Shown: in pieces, positions 45,428 through 54,039 of the stretch | Position numbering within the stretch: the stretch's first letter is position 1 | How the letters are laid out: each line of letters starts with the position of its first letter | Assembly (NCBI RefSeq): GCF_023712425.1 | Contig: NZ_JAMAYG010000002.1 | Coordinates: forward strand, 248,001-312,000 | Source: Rothia sp. P100 | GTDB lineage: Bacteria > Actinomycetota > Actinomycetes > Actinomycetales > Micrococcaceae | Direction of reading: 5' to 3' | DNA length: 64,000 nucleotides | Program-made: the position numbers and the translations under genes | The notes under the pieces: generated by a model | The model's database searches: none | Seen by the model: only the letters and a program-made list of their open reading frames with translations | Told to the model about the DNA's origin: nothing

Positions 45428-46828
45428 TTAGCACATATCGGCCAGCAGGTTTTTAAGGTGTCCCAGAATCAGAGTGCCGTCTTGACCCAGACCATCGTGG
45501 TGGTGGGTTTGAGATGTCCAAACCAGAGTATTGCCTACCCAATCAGCGGTTGCCATGGAGTGCTGGTAGTCCACGTAAATATCGGGAACATAGGCTGCAG
45601 CTACCAGCGGTACCTGGTTAGCAGCTAACTGCTGGTGATCATAGAGACGGCCCCAGTCATCCTTCTGCGCTAGTATCTCCGCTACCTCCGCCAGGGGACG
45701 CAGGGCAGGGTCTTCCTGGTAATACCAGGGAAAAATATGTTCGCCGGTAAAAAGTAGAGTTGTAGCGTCCGGGGCGAAATCTTCTCTTTCACTGTGCATA
45801 CGGGCTGCGGACCAACTCGTGGGCGAAGCGGAGGGGGAGTCGGTACCATCGGCGTAAATGGTCTCGTGCATGAGAGCGTACAGAGGGTTACCCTGAAAAC
45901 TGACCAGGGCGTTGACATCTGCCAAGAACTGGTCCGATAGCCACTGCCCGGACTCCGCGAAAGCTGACTCAAGAATATAGTGCAACCCGTGCACCCGCCC
46001 GTTGCCACCCAACAGATGGCCCAGCATCTGGAAGCGGTGCGGGGTGAGGCGCTCGCCGGTGGGCAGGAGTTCTTCTCGATGTGCAAGGTGGTCAGCAATA
46101 CGAACAGCTAGCTCTTCATCTTCGGGGTACCACCCGTAGTACTCTCGGTTGCGCTCTGCCACCCGCTCATAGGTATGGCGGTAGACCTCATCAACGTGAG
46201 CACGGATGGGCGCCAAACCCGCCGTCATCCGCGAATCCTTGATACTTTCGGGGGCGAAGGAGAGATAACTGAGGGTGAGGAAACCGCCATAACTCTGACC
46301 CATGGTGCTCCACCGCTGATCGCTGCGGTCAGCTAGGAGGAAACCTCTCACCACTTCAGCGTCTGCGATGATGGAATCCGCCCTGAAAAGTTCGCAGTAT
46401 TCGGCCTGAATGTCGGAGCTGCCCAGCGCCGAAAGTGTGCGTGCAGTGAGGGGAGTGGAGTTACCCGTGCCGCGCTGATCCAAGAGCACTAGCCGGTGGG
46501 TTTTAGCAAGTTCTGCAACCCAGCCTCCATCTGAGACCGGGCGCGGGCTTTTACCACCGGGGCCGCCCTGTAGGTAGACCATGTAGGGGCGGCTCTCCAC
46601 CTCACTCATGAGGGCTGAGGAAGTGTCAATAATTTCGCGGGCGAAAATGGTGATGCTGTGAGGTGCAAAACGTGAGGACGCCGCGGCGTCCGCTCCCTTG
46701 CCATAGACGAGACCGTGGGTGGCGGGCACCGTGAACCAGTGGTCAATGAGTTTGAGATTACCGAAGCTGTGGGTAGCTCCCACCCTGTGCGTTGCTGCGG
46801 GAAAAGTTGGGTGGTGGGGGGCTGCCAT
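45428..46828 (-). CDS. pip: Proline iminopeptidase-like alpha/beta hydrolase
   Basis: The 466-residue enzyme has the S33 peptidase pattern: oxyanion region VYLQGGPGGKSPRP, LLDQRGTGNSTPL, the nucleophile elbow MGQSYGGFLTLSYL (Ser), a helical cap, and a catalytic His late in the chain (the HHHDGLGQDGT region). It would remove N-terminal proline from peptides. ATG 46828 follows AAAGGAG. The next gene downstream begins within or near its stop, so the two may be cotranscribed. Confidence 0.85.
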   Translation of the reverse strand: MAAPHHPTFPAATHRVGATHSFGNLKLIDHWFTVPATHGLVYGKGADAAASSRFAPHSITIFAREIIDTSSALMSEVESRPYMVYLQGGPGGKSPRPVSDGGWVAELAKTHRLVLLDQRGTGNSTPLTARTLSALGSSDIQAEYCELFRADSIIADAEVVRGFLLADRSDQRWSTMGQSYGGFLTLSYLSFAPESIKDSRMTAGLAPIRAHVDEVYRHTYERVAERNREYYGWYPEDEELAVRIADHLAHREELLPTGERLTPHRFQMLGHLLGGNGRVHGLHYILESAFAESGQWLSDQFLADVNALVSFQGNPLYALMHETIYADGTDSPSASPTSWSAARMHSEREDFAPDATTLLFTGEHIFPWYYQEDPALRPLAEVAEILAQKDDWGRLYDHQQLAANQVPLVAAAYVPDIYVDYQHSMATADWVGNTLVWTSQTHHHDGLGQDGTLILGHLKNLLADMC

Positions 46829-47144
46829 GATGCTCCTTTGCATGGGGGCTGTTATGAAATGTTTCGCTTCTACTCTAGTCAACATCCTGACGGTGACCAG
46901 CCAATTCGGCGGGGGTCACCCCGGGGTTTCTGAGCTGATTGACTCGGGTTGCATAATAATGGGTGCGCCGAGGAAGCACTGCGCATTCATCAGACGGTCT
47001 TTCCCTCTGCTGTGCTGCTGCTGAAGTTAACTCCATGGAGGAAGCCAACTACTGTCTCCAGCTGACTATTATGCAGGTGCAGACTCAAGTTTTTTAGTGA
47101 CAGATGAGGGTTGCCGGGATGGACTGTGCAGTAACCTGGTGGGT
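46829..47144. other. Divergent intergenic region between pip and the M3 peptidase gene
   Basis: The 316 bases hold the start signals of two divergent peptidase genes. A 7-bp inverted repeat, GGTGACC (46893-46899) and GGTCACC (46915-46921), lies near the pip side and may be an operator. CATAATAAT near 46952 could be part of a -10 for the rightward gene. No coding sequence is convincing here. Confidence 0.3.
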
Positions 47145-49178
47145 ATGACTGAACAGAACCCCCTGCTGGCAGCCTCCACCCTGCCTTACCAGCTCCCTGA
47201 CTTTGCAAGCATCCGCACGGAGCACTACCTCCCTGCCATTAAAGCCGGGCTGTCTGAAGCTCGGGCGGCTTACACCCGTATTGCCCAGAGCACAGATGAG
47301 CCGACTTTCGATAACGTAGTAGCTGTTCTGGAAGGTCCTTCGGACACCCTTTACCGTGCGGTGACCATCTTTTATAACATCACTTCAGCGGATGGTACCG
47401 ATGAACTGTTGGCACTAGAAGGCACCGTTACCGAGCTTTTGACCGAGCTAGCTAACGAGTTGCATCTTAACCCCGCTGTATTTGCCAAGCTGGACGCCGT
47501 CTACGCCCGCCGCCACGAACTGGGGCTGGTAGGGGAGCAGCTTCGCCTCACCGAGAAGTACCACCAGGAATTTGTGCTGGCAGGCGCTGCTCTATCTGAA
47601 GAAGACCGGGCTACCCTGGCTGAACTGAACCTCACCATCGCCCGTGCCGAAACCGAGTTCGGCCAGCAGGTCACCAAGGATCTCAACGCCGCTGCAGTGC
47701 TGGTGACCGACGAGAAGGATCTAGCTGGGCTCAGCCAGGCCGGGCGAGCCTCCGCACGGGCAGCAGCCAAAGACGCCGGGCATGAAAACGGTTGGTTAAT
47801 TACCTTTGGTCTACCTACCCAGCAAACTATTCTGTCTCAGTTAGAGAACCGTAGTTTGCGTGAGCGCATCTACAAAGCCAGTACCGAGCGTGGTGATAAC
47901 ACCTGGAGCCTGGCGGCAAAAATTGCTGACCTGCGTGCTCAGAAAGCCGCTCTGCTGGGGTTTGATGCCTTTGCTGCGCTCGCGGTGGCAGACCGTACTG
48001 CCCAGACCCCCGATGCCGTGGAGCGTCTGTTTACTCAGACCAGCGCCCCTGCCATGACGAACGCTGACAGGGAGGCGGAGAAAATTGCTGCTGCCGCAAC
48101 TGCCGACGGTATCGACAAGATTGAACCCTGGGACTGGATGTTCTACAGCGATCGGGTTGAAGCCGCAGAATATGCCGTCGACCTAGCTGCCCTGCAGCCC
48201 TACTTCGTGCTAGATCGTGTACTGGAAGACGGCGTCTTCTATGCCGCCCAGCGAGTGTACGGCCTGAGCTTTACCGAGCGCACCGACCTGACCGGCTACC
48301 ACCCCCAGGTGCGTATCTGGGAGGTCTTTGATGCGGACGGTACGGGCATCGGTCTCTTCCTGGGCGACTTCTTTACCCGTGAGACCAAGCGTGGCGGTGC
48401 CTGGATGAACAACCTGGTCGACCAGTCTCATGCTGAGGGCACCAAGCCGGTGGTAGTCAACAACCTCAACATTTTAGCCCCGGCACCTGGGCAGCCAGCT
48501 TTCGTTAACTTTGACGAGCTCAGGACCCTTTTCCACGAGTTTGGGCACGCTCTGCACGGTCTTCTCTCAGATACCACCTACCGTTCGATGTCCGGCACCA
48601 ACGTGGAGCGGGACATCGTGGAGTACCCCAGCCAGGTCAACGAAATGTGGATTCTTCACCCGGAGATTCTGCCCAACTATGCCCTGCACTACCAGACCGG
48701 CGAGCCCGTGCCTGCGGAGCTTATTGACAGCGTCAAGAAAGCTGAGCAGTGGGGCGAGGGGCAGGGAACCGTAGAATACCTGCGCGCTGCAGTGCTGGAC
48801 TGGGCATGGCACACCCTCCCGGCGAGCTCTGCCGGTGAACCCGTGGCTGACCCGCTGGCCTTTGAACAGCAGGCACTGCAGGACGCCGGGCTCTGGCACC
48901 CGCTGATCGAATCCCGCTACCGTACCAGCTACCTCAACCACACCTTCTCGGGTGGTTATGCAGCCGGTTATTACTCCTATCTGTGGGCTGAGGTCTTTGA
49001 TGCGGACACAGTCGCCTGGTACGAAGCCAACGGCGGGCTGACCCGTGAGAACGGTGATGCCTACCGCCGCAACATCCTGGCTATCGGCGGGTCTAAGCCC
49101 ATCCCCGAAGGGTTCAAGGAGCTAACCGGTAGAGAGGCTGACATCCAGCCGTTGCTCAAGCGCCGCGGCCTGCTCTAG
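47145..49178 (+). CDS. dcp: M3-family metallopeptidase (peptidyl-dipeptidase Dcp-like)
   Basis: The 677-residue enzyme has the M3 zinc motif HEFGHALHGL (HEFGH at 464-468), with the third ligand downstream in ERDIVEYPSQVNEMW (Glu). The N-terminal half is helical, typical of oligopeptidase A/Dcp. It cuts dipeptides or short pieces from small peptides in the cytoplasm. HTFSGGYAAGYYSYLWAEVF near the C-terminus is the substrate-shaping region with Tyr residues. The start at ATG 47145 is preferred over the in-frame GTG at 47097. It is divergent from the proline peptidase, so peptide breakdown genes are grouped here. Confidence 0.93.
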   Translation: MTEQNPLLAASTLPYQLPDFASIRTEHYLPAIKAGLSEARAAYTRIAQSTDEPTFDNVVAVLEGPSDTLYRAVTIFYNITSADGTDELLALEGTVTELLTELANELHLNPAVFAKLDAVYARRHELGLVGEQLRLTEKYHQEFVLAGAALSEEDRATLAELNLTIARAETEFGQQVTKDLNAAAVLVTDEKDLAGLSQAGRASARAAAKDAGHENGWLITFGLPTQQTILSQLENRSLRERIYKASTERGDNTWSLAAKIADLRAQKAALLGFDAFAALAVADRTAQTPDAVERLFTQTSAPAMTNADREAEKIAAAATADGIDKIEPWDWMFYSDRVEAAEYAVDLAALQPYFVLDRVLEDGVFYAAQRVYGLSFTERTDLTGYHPQVRIWEVFDADGTGIGLFLGDFFTRETKRGGAWMNNLVDQSHAEGTKPVVVNNLNILAPAPGQPAFVNFDELRTLFHEFGHALHGLLSDTTYRSMSGTNVERDIVEYPSQVNEMWILHPEILPNYALHYQTGEPVPAELIDSVKKAEQWGEGQGTVEYLRAAVLDWAWHTLPASSAGEPVADPLAFEQQALQDAGLWHPLIESRYRTSYLNHTFSGGYAAGYYSYLWAEVFDADTVAWYEANGGLTRENGDAYRRNILAIGGSKPIPEGFKELTGREADIQPLLKRRGLL

Positions 49179-49190
49179 AACCTCAAGCTC

Positions 49191-49222
49191 TGGCCCCACT
49201 GAAAGGTGGGGCCAGGGGTTTT
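49191..49222 (+). terminator. Terminator after dcp
   Basis: A 9-bp stem TGGCCCCAC / GTGGGGCCA with 6-base loop is followed by GGGGTTTT. Confidence 0.8.
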
Positions 49223-49304
49223 CTATCGCATTCATTAAAATTTCAATATTTTGGTAGAAGAAAAGTCTTTTTATTTATATACTTTTATCAGGAAGTCGTA
49301 GAAT

Positions 49305-49601
49305 CTACTTTTTGACCATATTAATTAACGTGGGAGCATATTTCTTTGCGACAATAGCTACGGCAATTGCGAAACCGGTCCCTCCCGTGGCTTTATCTCT
49401 GAGGTCATGAGACTTGGCTTTACATGCAAGGCACCTGTTGTATTCTGGTCCTTTATCGGCAATCTCAGATTTACATTTTTTGCAGGCCAGGACGAGGGTG
49501 TTGGAGCATTCAGAGCAGAATGAGTCGGTGGATTCGTATATCCTTTTACTTTTGTTAAAACACTTTTCTGCTGAGCAAATTTTTATTCTTTTGTCTTTCA
49601 T
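49305..49601 (-). CDS. Cys-rich zinc-ribbon protein with C-terminal hydrophobic helix, unknown
   Basis: The 98-residue product has four Cys pairs or near pairs: ICSAEKC, FCSECS, ACKKCK and RCLACK, likely two zinc ribbons. A hydrophobic stretch GFAIAVAIVAKKYAPTLI follows at about residues 75-93 and may insert in or lie on a membrane. It is rich in Lys. The gene follows the 319-residue coiled-coil gene after 4 bases, so it is the third gene of an operon. It is AT-rich compared with its flanks. I do not recognise the family, and no catalytic motif is visible. Confidence 0.7.
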   Translation of the reverse strand: MKDKRIKICSAEKCFNKSKRIYESTDSFCSECSNTLVLACKKCKSEIADKGPEYNRCLACKAKSHDLRDKATGGTGFAIAVAIVAKKYAPTLINMVKK

Positions 49602-49605
49602 AATG

Positions 49606-50565
49606 CTATTCCTCTATTTGAGCAATGAATACTGTGGAAGTAAGTGAGTCGCTGGCCTTAAAATTCTCCAGAGCCTCAATGCTTTTAGTTCTTTGGTCCC
49701 ATACACTGCCATCGAAGTATTTAATTCCAGGATCCAGTTCTGCTAACGGCTTTGCGTTGCCGGCGATCGACTGGCGGAGAAAGGCAGAATACTCTAATAG
49801 AACTTCAATGAAGGCTGCCTTCTCGTCGATGAGTAGGTACCCTTTGGCTTTTTCAATGTAAACTTCATGAATATGTGCGAGGTTGGTCTCCACTTTTTTC
49901 ATACGTTTGGCTATTTCTTTAGAACGGTTCCCAATTTTTGAAGGATAGCTCCCCTCAATGAGCTGTAATATTTCCCGTGTTGTTTCACGTTGAATCTGTG
50001 AAGCTGCCAAAGATAGCTGTGACTGTGCATAGGATAAAGTCATCTTTTTACATTGCTCATCAATGATTTTTTCCGATTCAAGAATGAGACATTTCCCTGA
50101 ATCAAGGAGAGCAACCCTGTCATCATGCAAGCTAGTCGTGATGTTTTTAACTTCGTGCTGAATTTCTTTCAGTACCTCTACGATTTCCTGCATCTGATGT
50201 TGAAGTGCCTGCATTTGCAGCTGGGTAAATGCAAGAGCAGGGTCTGAAGCCTTATTTATGATCTCCTTTTTGATGGGTATTTTGCTCCCAAATTTTCCAT
50301 TTTCGGATATTTGAGCGAATACCTTTCCCTCTTTATTCTTCGTTAATTTAATAACCCCATCGGCAATATCTTTGGCAGTTTCCTCATTTATGTCTAGAAC
50401 GTACCGTAAAGAGGGTATATGGGTATCTTCGTTGACCTGGGTTACTAATCCACCGATCTTGAAAATAGCATCTATCACGGGAGCGACTTCGTCAGATTTC
50501 TCGTTAACTTCTTCATCAAAGGCTGTGGCAAACAGCTCTGTATAACGATCTTCCGTAGCCATCAT
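49606..50565 (-). CDS. Coiled-coil protein of unknown function
   Basis: The 319-residue protein has an acidic N-terminal domain (about 1-105) and then a long helical part beginning LQMQALQHQMQEIVEVLKEI, with heptad-like patterning to about residue 150. A segment HDDRVALLDSGKCLI follows, then more helix with KxxE-rich stretches. No signal peptide, membrane helix or nucleotide motif was seen. Its ATG overlaps the stop of the 65-residue gene upstream (ATGA). Two counted lines of the gene are 33% and 42% GC, against 67% in the helicase gene beside it. Possibly acquired; function unknown. Confidence 0.75.
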   Translation of the reverse strand: MMATEDRYTELFATAFDEEVNEKSDEVAPVIDAIFKIGGLVTQVNEDTHIPSLRYVLDINEETAKDIADGVIKLTKNKEGKVFAQISENGKFGSKIPIKKEIINKASDPALAFTQLQMQALQHQMQEIVEVLKEIQHEVKNITTSLHDDRVALLDSGKCLILESEKIIDEQCKKMTLSYAQSQLSLAASQIQRETTREILQLIEGSYPSKIGNRSKEIAKRMKKVETNLAHIHEVYIEKAKGYLLIDEKAAFIEVLLEYSAFLRQSIAGNAKPLAELDPGIKYFDGSVWDQRTKSIEALENFKASDSLTSTVFIAQIEE

Positions 50566-50759
50566 TTTTTGCCTGATTTGAGTGGAGACGGCCTAGCACT
50601 GGCGCGCTCTTTAGCCGCTGCTACAACCTTTGACGCAGCATTCTTAGTCGCTTCCTGAACCTTGGGGTCCTTGGCCAGGCGTCTTACCTCCTTGCGTATT
50701 AATTCGCTTGCATAAATTTTTTTCGCAACTTCAATTGCAGCCTGCGTCTTTGTAGCCAT
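50562..50759 (-). CDS. Small basic Ala/Lys-rich protein, unknown
   Basis: The 65-residue product is highly basic and Ala/Lys-rich (KKIYASELIRKEVRRLAK, AASKVVAAAKERASA), with a helical look, and ends PLKSGKK. It may bind nucleic acid, but this is only composition. It is the first gene of the AT-rich three-gene operon; AAAAGGAACTGAT precedes the ATG, and its stop overlaps the next start by 4 bases. Confidence 0.65.
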   Translation of the reverse strand: MATKTQAAIEVAKKIYASELIRKEVRRLAKDPKVQEATKNAASKVVAAAKERASARPSPLKSGKK

Positions 50760-50835
50760 ATCAGTTCCTTTTCAGCGGTTCAAAGCGTAGCTAAATTCTA
50801 CTCCTACGGTGAATAGAAATCAGAACATCAAAGAA

Positions 50836-50870
50836 AAATATATGGGGGCCTTCTACTAGAAGGCACCCAT
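50836..50870 (-). terminator. Terminator after the helicase gene
   Basis: ATGGGTGCCTTCT / AGAAGGCCCCCAT (13 bp, one mismatch, 3-base loop, 50842-50870) runs on the minus strand into ATATATTTTTC. It follows the helicase stop and separates it from the AT-rich operon. Confidence 0.85.
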
Positions 50871-50919
50871 CATCCTTTTGAATCGAGTTTCTATAGTCTT
50901 GCGAAATCGATATATTTTA

Positions 50920-53523
50920 TTAGGCGGCCTTCACATCAAGAATGCGTACCACCGGCGAGCCCTCTTCGTCTGAAGCAGCTAGATCAATCTCGGCAGTAAT
51001 CGCCCAGTCGTGGTCATTATCAGAATCAGCCAGTACCTGGCGGACTTTCCACACACCGGGGTGTTCAGAAACATCGTCATCCAGCTCGAAAAGCTTGGGT
51101 GAGCGCGCATCAGCATCGGTGTAGATATCCTCGTGATCGTCGAAGAAGTCATCCATGGCATCGGCCCAACGGTCAGCGTCCCAGCCAGAGCGCTCGCCGT
51201 CCAGCTCACCCAGAATCTTCTCGCGTTCGTCGGCAAATAGCTCGACGCGACGGAAGAGGGCGTTGCGCACCATCACTTTGAAAGCACGCGAATTGGCAGT
51301 CACCTTGGGAGCTGATTCAGCAACCAGTTCCTCCAGAGAATCCTGCACCGGCATGGCGTCCTCACCGTTTGCCAGGCGTTCCCATTCATCTACCAGGGAG
51401 GAGTCGGTCTGACGGATGACCTCACCTAGCCACTCGATAATATCGGTCAGCTCGTCGGTCAGAGCCGAGAGCGGCACCGTCTGGCGCAGTGCCTTGTAGG
51501 CGTCCGATAGGTAGCGCAGCAGAATGCCTTCTGAACGCTCTAAGCCGTAGTACTTGATGAAGTCTCCGAAGCCCATGGCGCGCTCGTACATATCACGCAC
51601 CACACTCTTGGGTTCTAGCTCGAACTCCTTCATGAAAGGCGCACCAGCTGAGTAGGTCTCAAAGGCCTGCTCCAGCAGGTCAGCTAGGGGCTGGGCGTAG
51701 GTGATTTTGTCCAGCTCAGCCATGCGTTCGTTGTAGTCCATGCCCTCAGCCTTCATCTCGGCGAGTGCTTCGCTCTTAGCCTTTTTCTCCTGACCAATGA
51801 GCACTTGGCGGGGGCGTTCAAGGGTAGCTTCGATAATAGAGACAGCGTCCAGGGCGAAGTCCGGTGATTCTTTATCCAGCAGGGACAGGGATGCCAGCGC
51901 GAAGGGGGAGAGCGGCTGGTTGAGGGCGAAGTTCTCCTGCAGGGAGACGGTCAGGCGGACGGTGCGGCCGAACTCATCAGGCTCCGGCAGGCGTTCGACC
52001 ACGCCACCGTTGAGTAGCTCACGGTAGATACCAATCGCCTTGCGCTTAAGCGCCCGCTGCTTGACCGGCGGCTCGTGGTTGGCGGTGAGGAAGAGCATGA
52101 CGGTCTTAAAGGGGTCAGCCTCCCGCTGTAGCATGTTGAGCATCATGGAGTGGGTGAGCTGGAAAGAGGAAGTAAGCGGCTCGGGTTCAGCTTCAACCAG
52201 CTGCTCAAAGGTTTTCTCACTCCACGCCACAAAGCCCTGGGGCGGCTTCTTCTTTTTGCCGCGTAGGGACTGAGCCATTTTCTTCTCGTCGCCATCAAAC
52301 TTGGCACGTGCCTTAGCTTCAAGCTTGTCGTTTTCGATCTCGTGCTCGGGTGCCTGCACCACCACATAACCGGCGGTGTCAAAGCCAGCTCGGCCTGCGC
52401 GTCCTGCGATCTGGTGGAATTCACGGGATTTGAGGCGGCGGGTGCGCTGGCCGTCAAACTTAGAGAGGGCAGTGATCAGCACGGTGCGGATGGGGACGTT
52501 GATACCCACGCCCAGGGTGTCAGTACCACAAATGACCTTGAGCAGACCCGCCTGCGCCAGCTGCTCTACCAGTCGGCGGTACTTGGGCAACATGCCGGCG
52601 TGGTGAATGCCGATGCCGTTCTTGATGTACTTCTGCAAGGTCTTGCCGAAACCCGCCGAGAAGCGAAAACCAGCGGTGAGCTCGTTGATGCGTTCTTTAT
52701 CATCCTTGGACGCAATCGGCAAGCTCATCAGGGAGGCCGCAGTGTCAATGGCCTGCACCTGAGAGAAGTGAACAATATAGACCGGGGCTTGGTGGGTGCT
52801 GACCAGCTCATTGACGGTCTCGACCAGCGGTTCGCGGCTGTAGGCGTAGTTCAGCGGGATGGGGCGGGTCTCACTGGTGACCAGCACTGACTCCCTGCCC
52901 GTCAGCTCGGTCATTTCCCTCTCAAAGCGCAGGGTATCGCCCAGGGTGGCGCTCATGAGCAAAAACTGTGCCTGGGGCAGATCCAGCAGGGGAGCCTGCC
53001 AAGCCCATCCGCGCTGAGGGTCAGAGTAGAAATGGAACTCGTCCATGATCACTTGGGTGAGGTCTGCGCCCTCGCCCTCGCGCAGGACGATATTGGCAAG
53101 GATCTCTGCGGTGCAGCAGATAATGGGGGCGTGGGCGTTGATGGACGAATCACCGGTCACCATACCCACGTTCTCAGCCCCAAAGATTTCGCAAAGATCA
53201 AAGAACTTCTCAGACACCAGCGCCTTAATGGGCGCGGTGTAGTAGGAGCGCTGGCCGGCAGCCAGACCGATAAAGTGCGCCGCCACCGCAACCGTCGACT
53301 TTCCGGAACCGGTAGGGGTCGCCAGAATGACATTGTTGCCGTTAGCTAGCTCAAGAACCGCCTCGTCCTGGGCAGGGTAGAGCTCCATACCGCGGGCTGC
53401 AATCCAGCCCAAAAACGCTTCGTAGGCTTCATCGCCGGTCAGCGGGTTAGATGCAAAATCCCCACGGAAGTACTTATTCTGGGGATCGGCAAGGGAAGGG
53501 GAGAGATGTTCAAGGATCTTCAT
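50920..53523 (-). CDS. DExH-box RNA/DNA helicase (Ski2-like, DUF3516 type)
   Basis: The 867-residue protein has a superfamily 2 helicase core: Walker A LATPTGSGKS (ATPTGSGKS 68-76), motif Ia APIKALVSEKF, Walker B VIMDEFHFYSD (DEFH), motif III LMSATLG, then GTDTLGVGINVPIRTVL and motif VI HQIAGRAGRAGFD. The C-terminal 400 residues are helical and match the actinobacterial DUF3516 tail. The role is probably in RNA turnover or ribosome assembly but is not proven. ATG 53523 is preferred over the in-frame ATG at 53535 because GGGAAG lies 4 bases upstream of it. Confidence 0.9.
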   Translation of the reverse strand: MKILEHLSPSLADPQNKYFRGDFASNPLTGDEAYEAFLGWIAARGMELYPAQDEAVLELANGNNVILATPTGSGKSTVAVAAHFIGLAAGQRSYYTAPIKALVSEKFFDLCEIFGAENVGMVTGDSSINAHAPIICCTAEILANIVLREGEGADLTQVIMDEFHFYSDPQRGWAWQAPLLDLPQAQFLLMSATLGDTLRFEREMTELTGRESVLVTSETRPIPLNYAYSREPLVETVNELVSTHQAPVYIVHFSQVQAIDTAASLMSLPIASKDDKERINELTAGFRFSAGFGKTLQKYIKNGIGIHHAGMLPKYRRLVEQLAQAGLLKVICGTDTLGVGINVPIRTVLITALSKFDGQRTRRLKSREFHQIAGRAGRAGFDTAGYVVVQAPEHEIENDKLEAKARAKFDGDEKKMAQSLRGKKKKPPQGFVAWSEKTFEQLVEAEPEPLTSSFQLTHSMMLNMLQREADPFKTVMLFLTANHEPPVKQRALKRKAIGIYRELLNGGVVERLPEPDEFGRTVRLTVSLQENFALNQPLSPFALASLSLLDKESPDFALDAVSIIEATLERPRQVLIGQEKKAKSEALAEMKAEGMDYNERMAELDKITYAQPLADLLEQAFETYSAGAPFMKEFELEPKSVVRDMYERAMGFGDFIKYYGLERSEGILLRYLSDAYKALRQTVPLSALTDELTDIIEWLGEVIRQTDSSLVDEWERLANGEDAMPVQDSLEELVAESAPKVTANSRAFKVMVRNALFRRVELFADEREKILGELDGERSGWDADRWADAMDDFFDDHEDIYTDADARSPKLFELDDDVSEHPGVWKVRQVLADSDNDHDWAITAEIDLAASDEEGSPVVRILDVKAA

Positions 53524-53715
53524 GATGCTTCCCATTCTAGTGCGTCACCTTGCGCTTAGGGCATTGTTTGATGAGGCTGGCTTCGTTGGGGGAGGAAACG
53601 CGGGGTGCGCCCGTGCCAGGAGGGTGAAGTTCAGTAGGCTAGAAGCTCACCCGGTGCCGGGAGTTCCTTACGTTGCCTTCCTTGGCATATGCGCTCAAGA
53701 AATTCAGTGTGACCC

Positions 53716-53745
53716 TTGTCAAACCCTGAGATGTATCTGTACTGT
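53716..53745 (+). promoter_or_regulatory. Possible promoter of the exporter leader
   Basis: TTGTCA (53716-53721) and TACTGT (53740-53745) are 18 bases apart, about 40 bases before the leader ORF. The rest of 53524-53715 shows nothing I can name; a frame across it lacks a ribosome-binding site. Confidence 0.4.
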
Positions 53746-53792
53746 AGCTGTAGACACAACCGCACACTAAATCTTGAAAGGGGGAGAAAACC

Positions 53793-53855
53793 ATGAATAC
53801 AAAATGTGGAACCATGAACATCTCCCCGCGGGTTTCCCCAGTTAGAACTGGTTAA
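53793..53855 (+). CDS. 20-residue leader peptide upstream of the ABC exporter
   Basis: The frame encodes MNTKCGTMNISPRVSPVRTG, stop TAA 53853-53855. A very strong ribosome-binding site, AAAGGGGGAG (53777-53786), lies 6 bases before the ATG. Its Shine-Dalgarno GGGGAGA (53781-53787) can pair with TCTCCCC (53821-53827) inside the ORF. An intrinsic terminator starts 19 bases after the stop. This arrangement is typical of ribosome-sensing leaders in front of antibiotic-resistance and exporter genes. Confidence 0.6.
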   Translation: MNTKCGTMNISPRVSPVRTG

Positions 53856-53874
53856 GCTAGTTGTTAGTGCTGTG

Positions 53875-53914
53875 ACCTACCGGGTGAGCGAAGTTCTTCA
53901 CCGGTAGGTTTTTT
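53875..53914 (+). terminator. Attenuator hairpin between leader ORF and exporter genes
   Basis: ACCTACCGGGTGA pairs with TCACCGGTAGGT with one bulged G (53875-53887 and 53898-53909) and runs into TTTTTT. Its 5' arm CGGGTGAG (53881-53888) can instead pair with CTCCCCG-type bases in the leader ORF (CTC 53822-53824 and CCCG 53825-53828, with U53885 bulged), which would open the terminator. Confidence 0.75.
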
Positions 53915-54039
53915 CATGCCCTGACCCGTACATCCTTCGAAGAGATGAGGGTTGGTGCGGCAGGGACCTATCTCTGATGGGAGCTTCACCGTCAACACCG
54001 TACAATGACGCTTGATACCAGAGATTTTAGGATGCAACC

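Noticed and set aside
53522-53770. 82-residue plus-strand frame before the exporter leader
   Set aside because: It begins in the helicase start region, has no ribosome-binding site, and would read through the predicted promoter.
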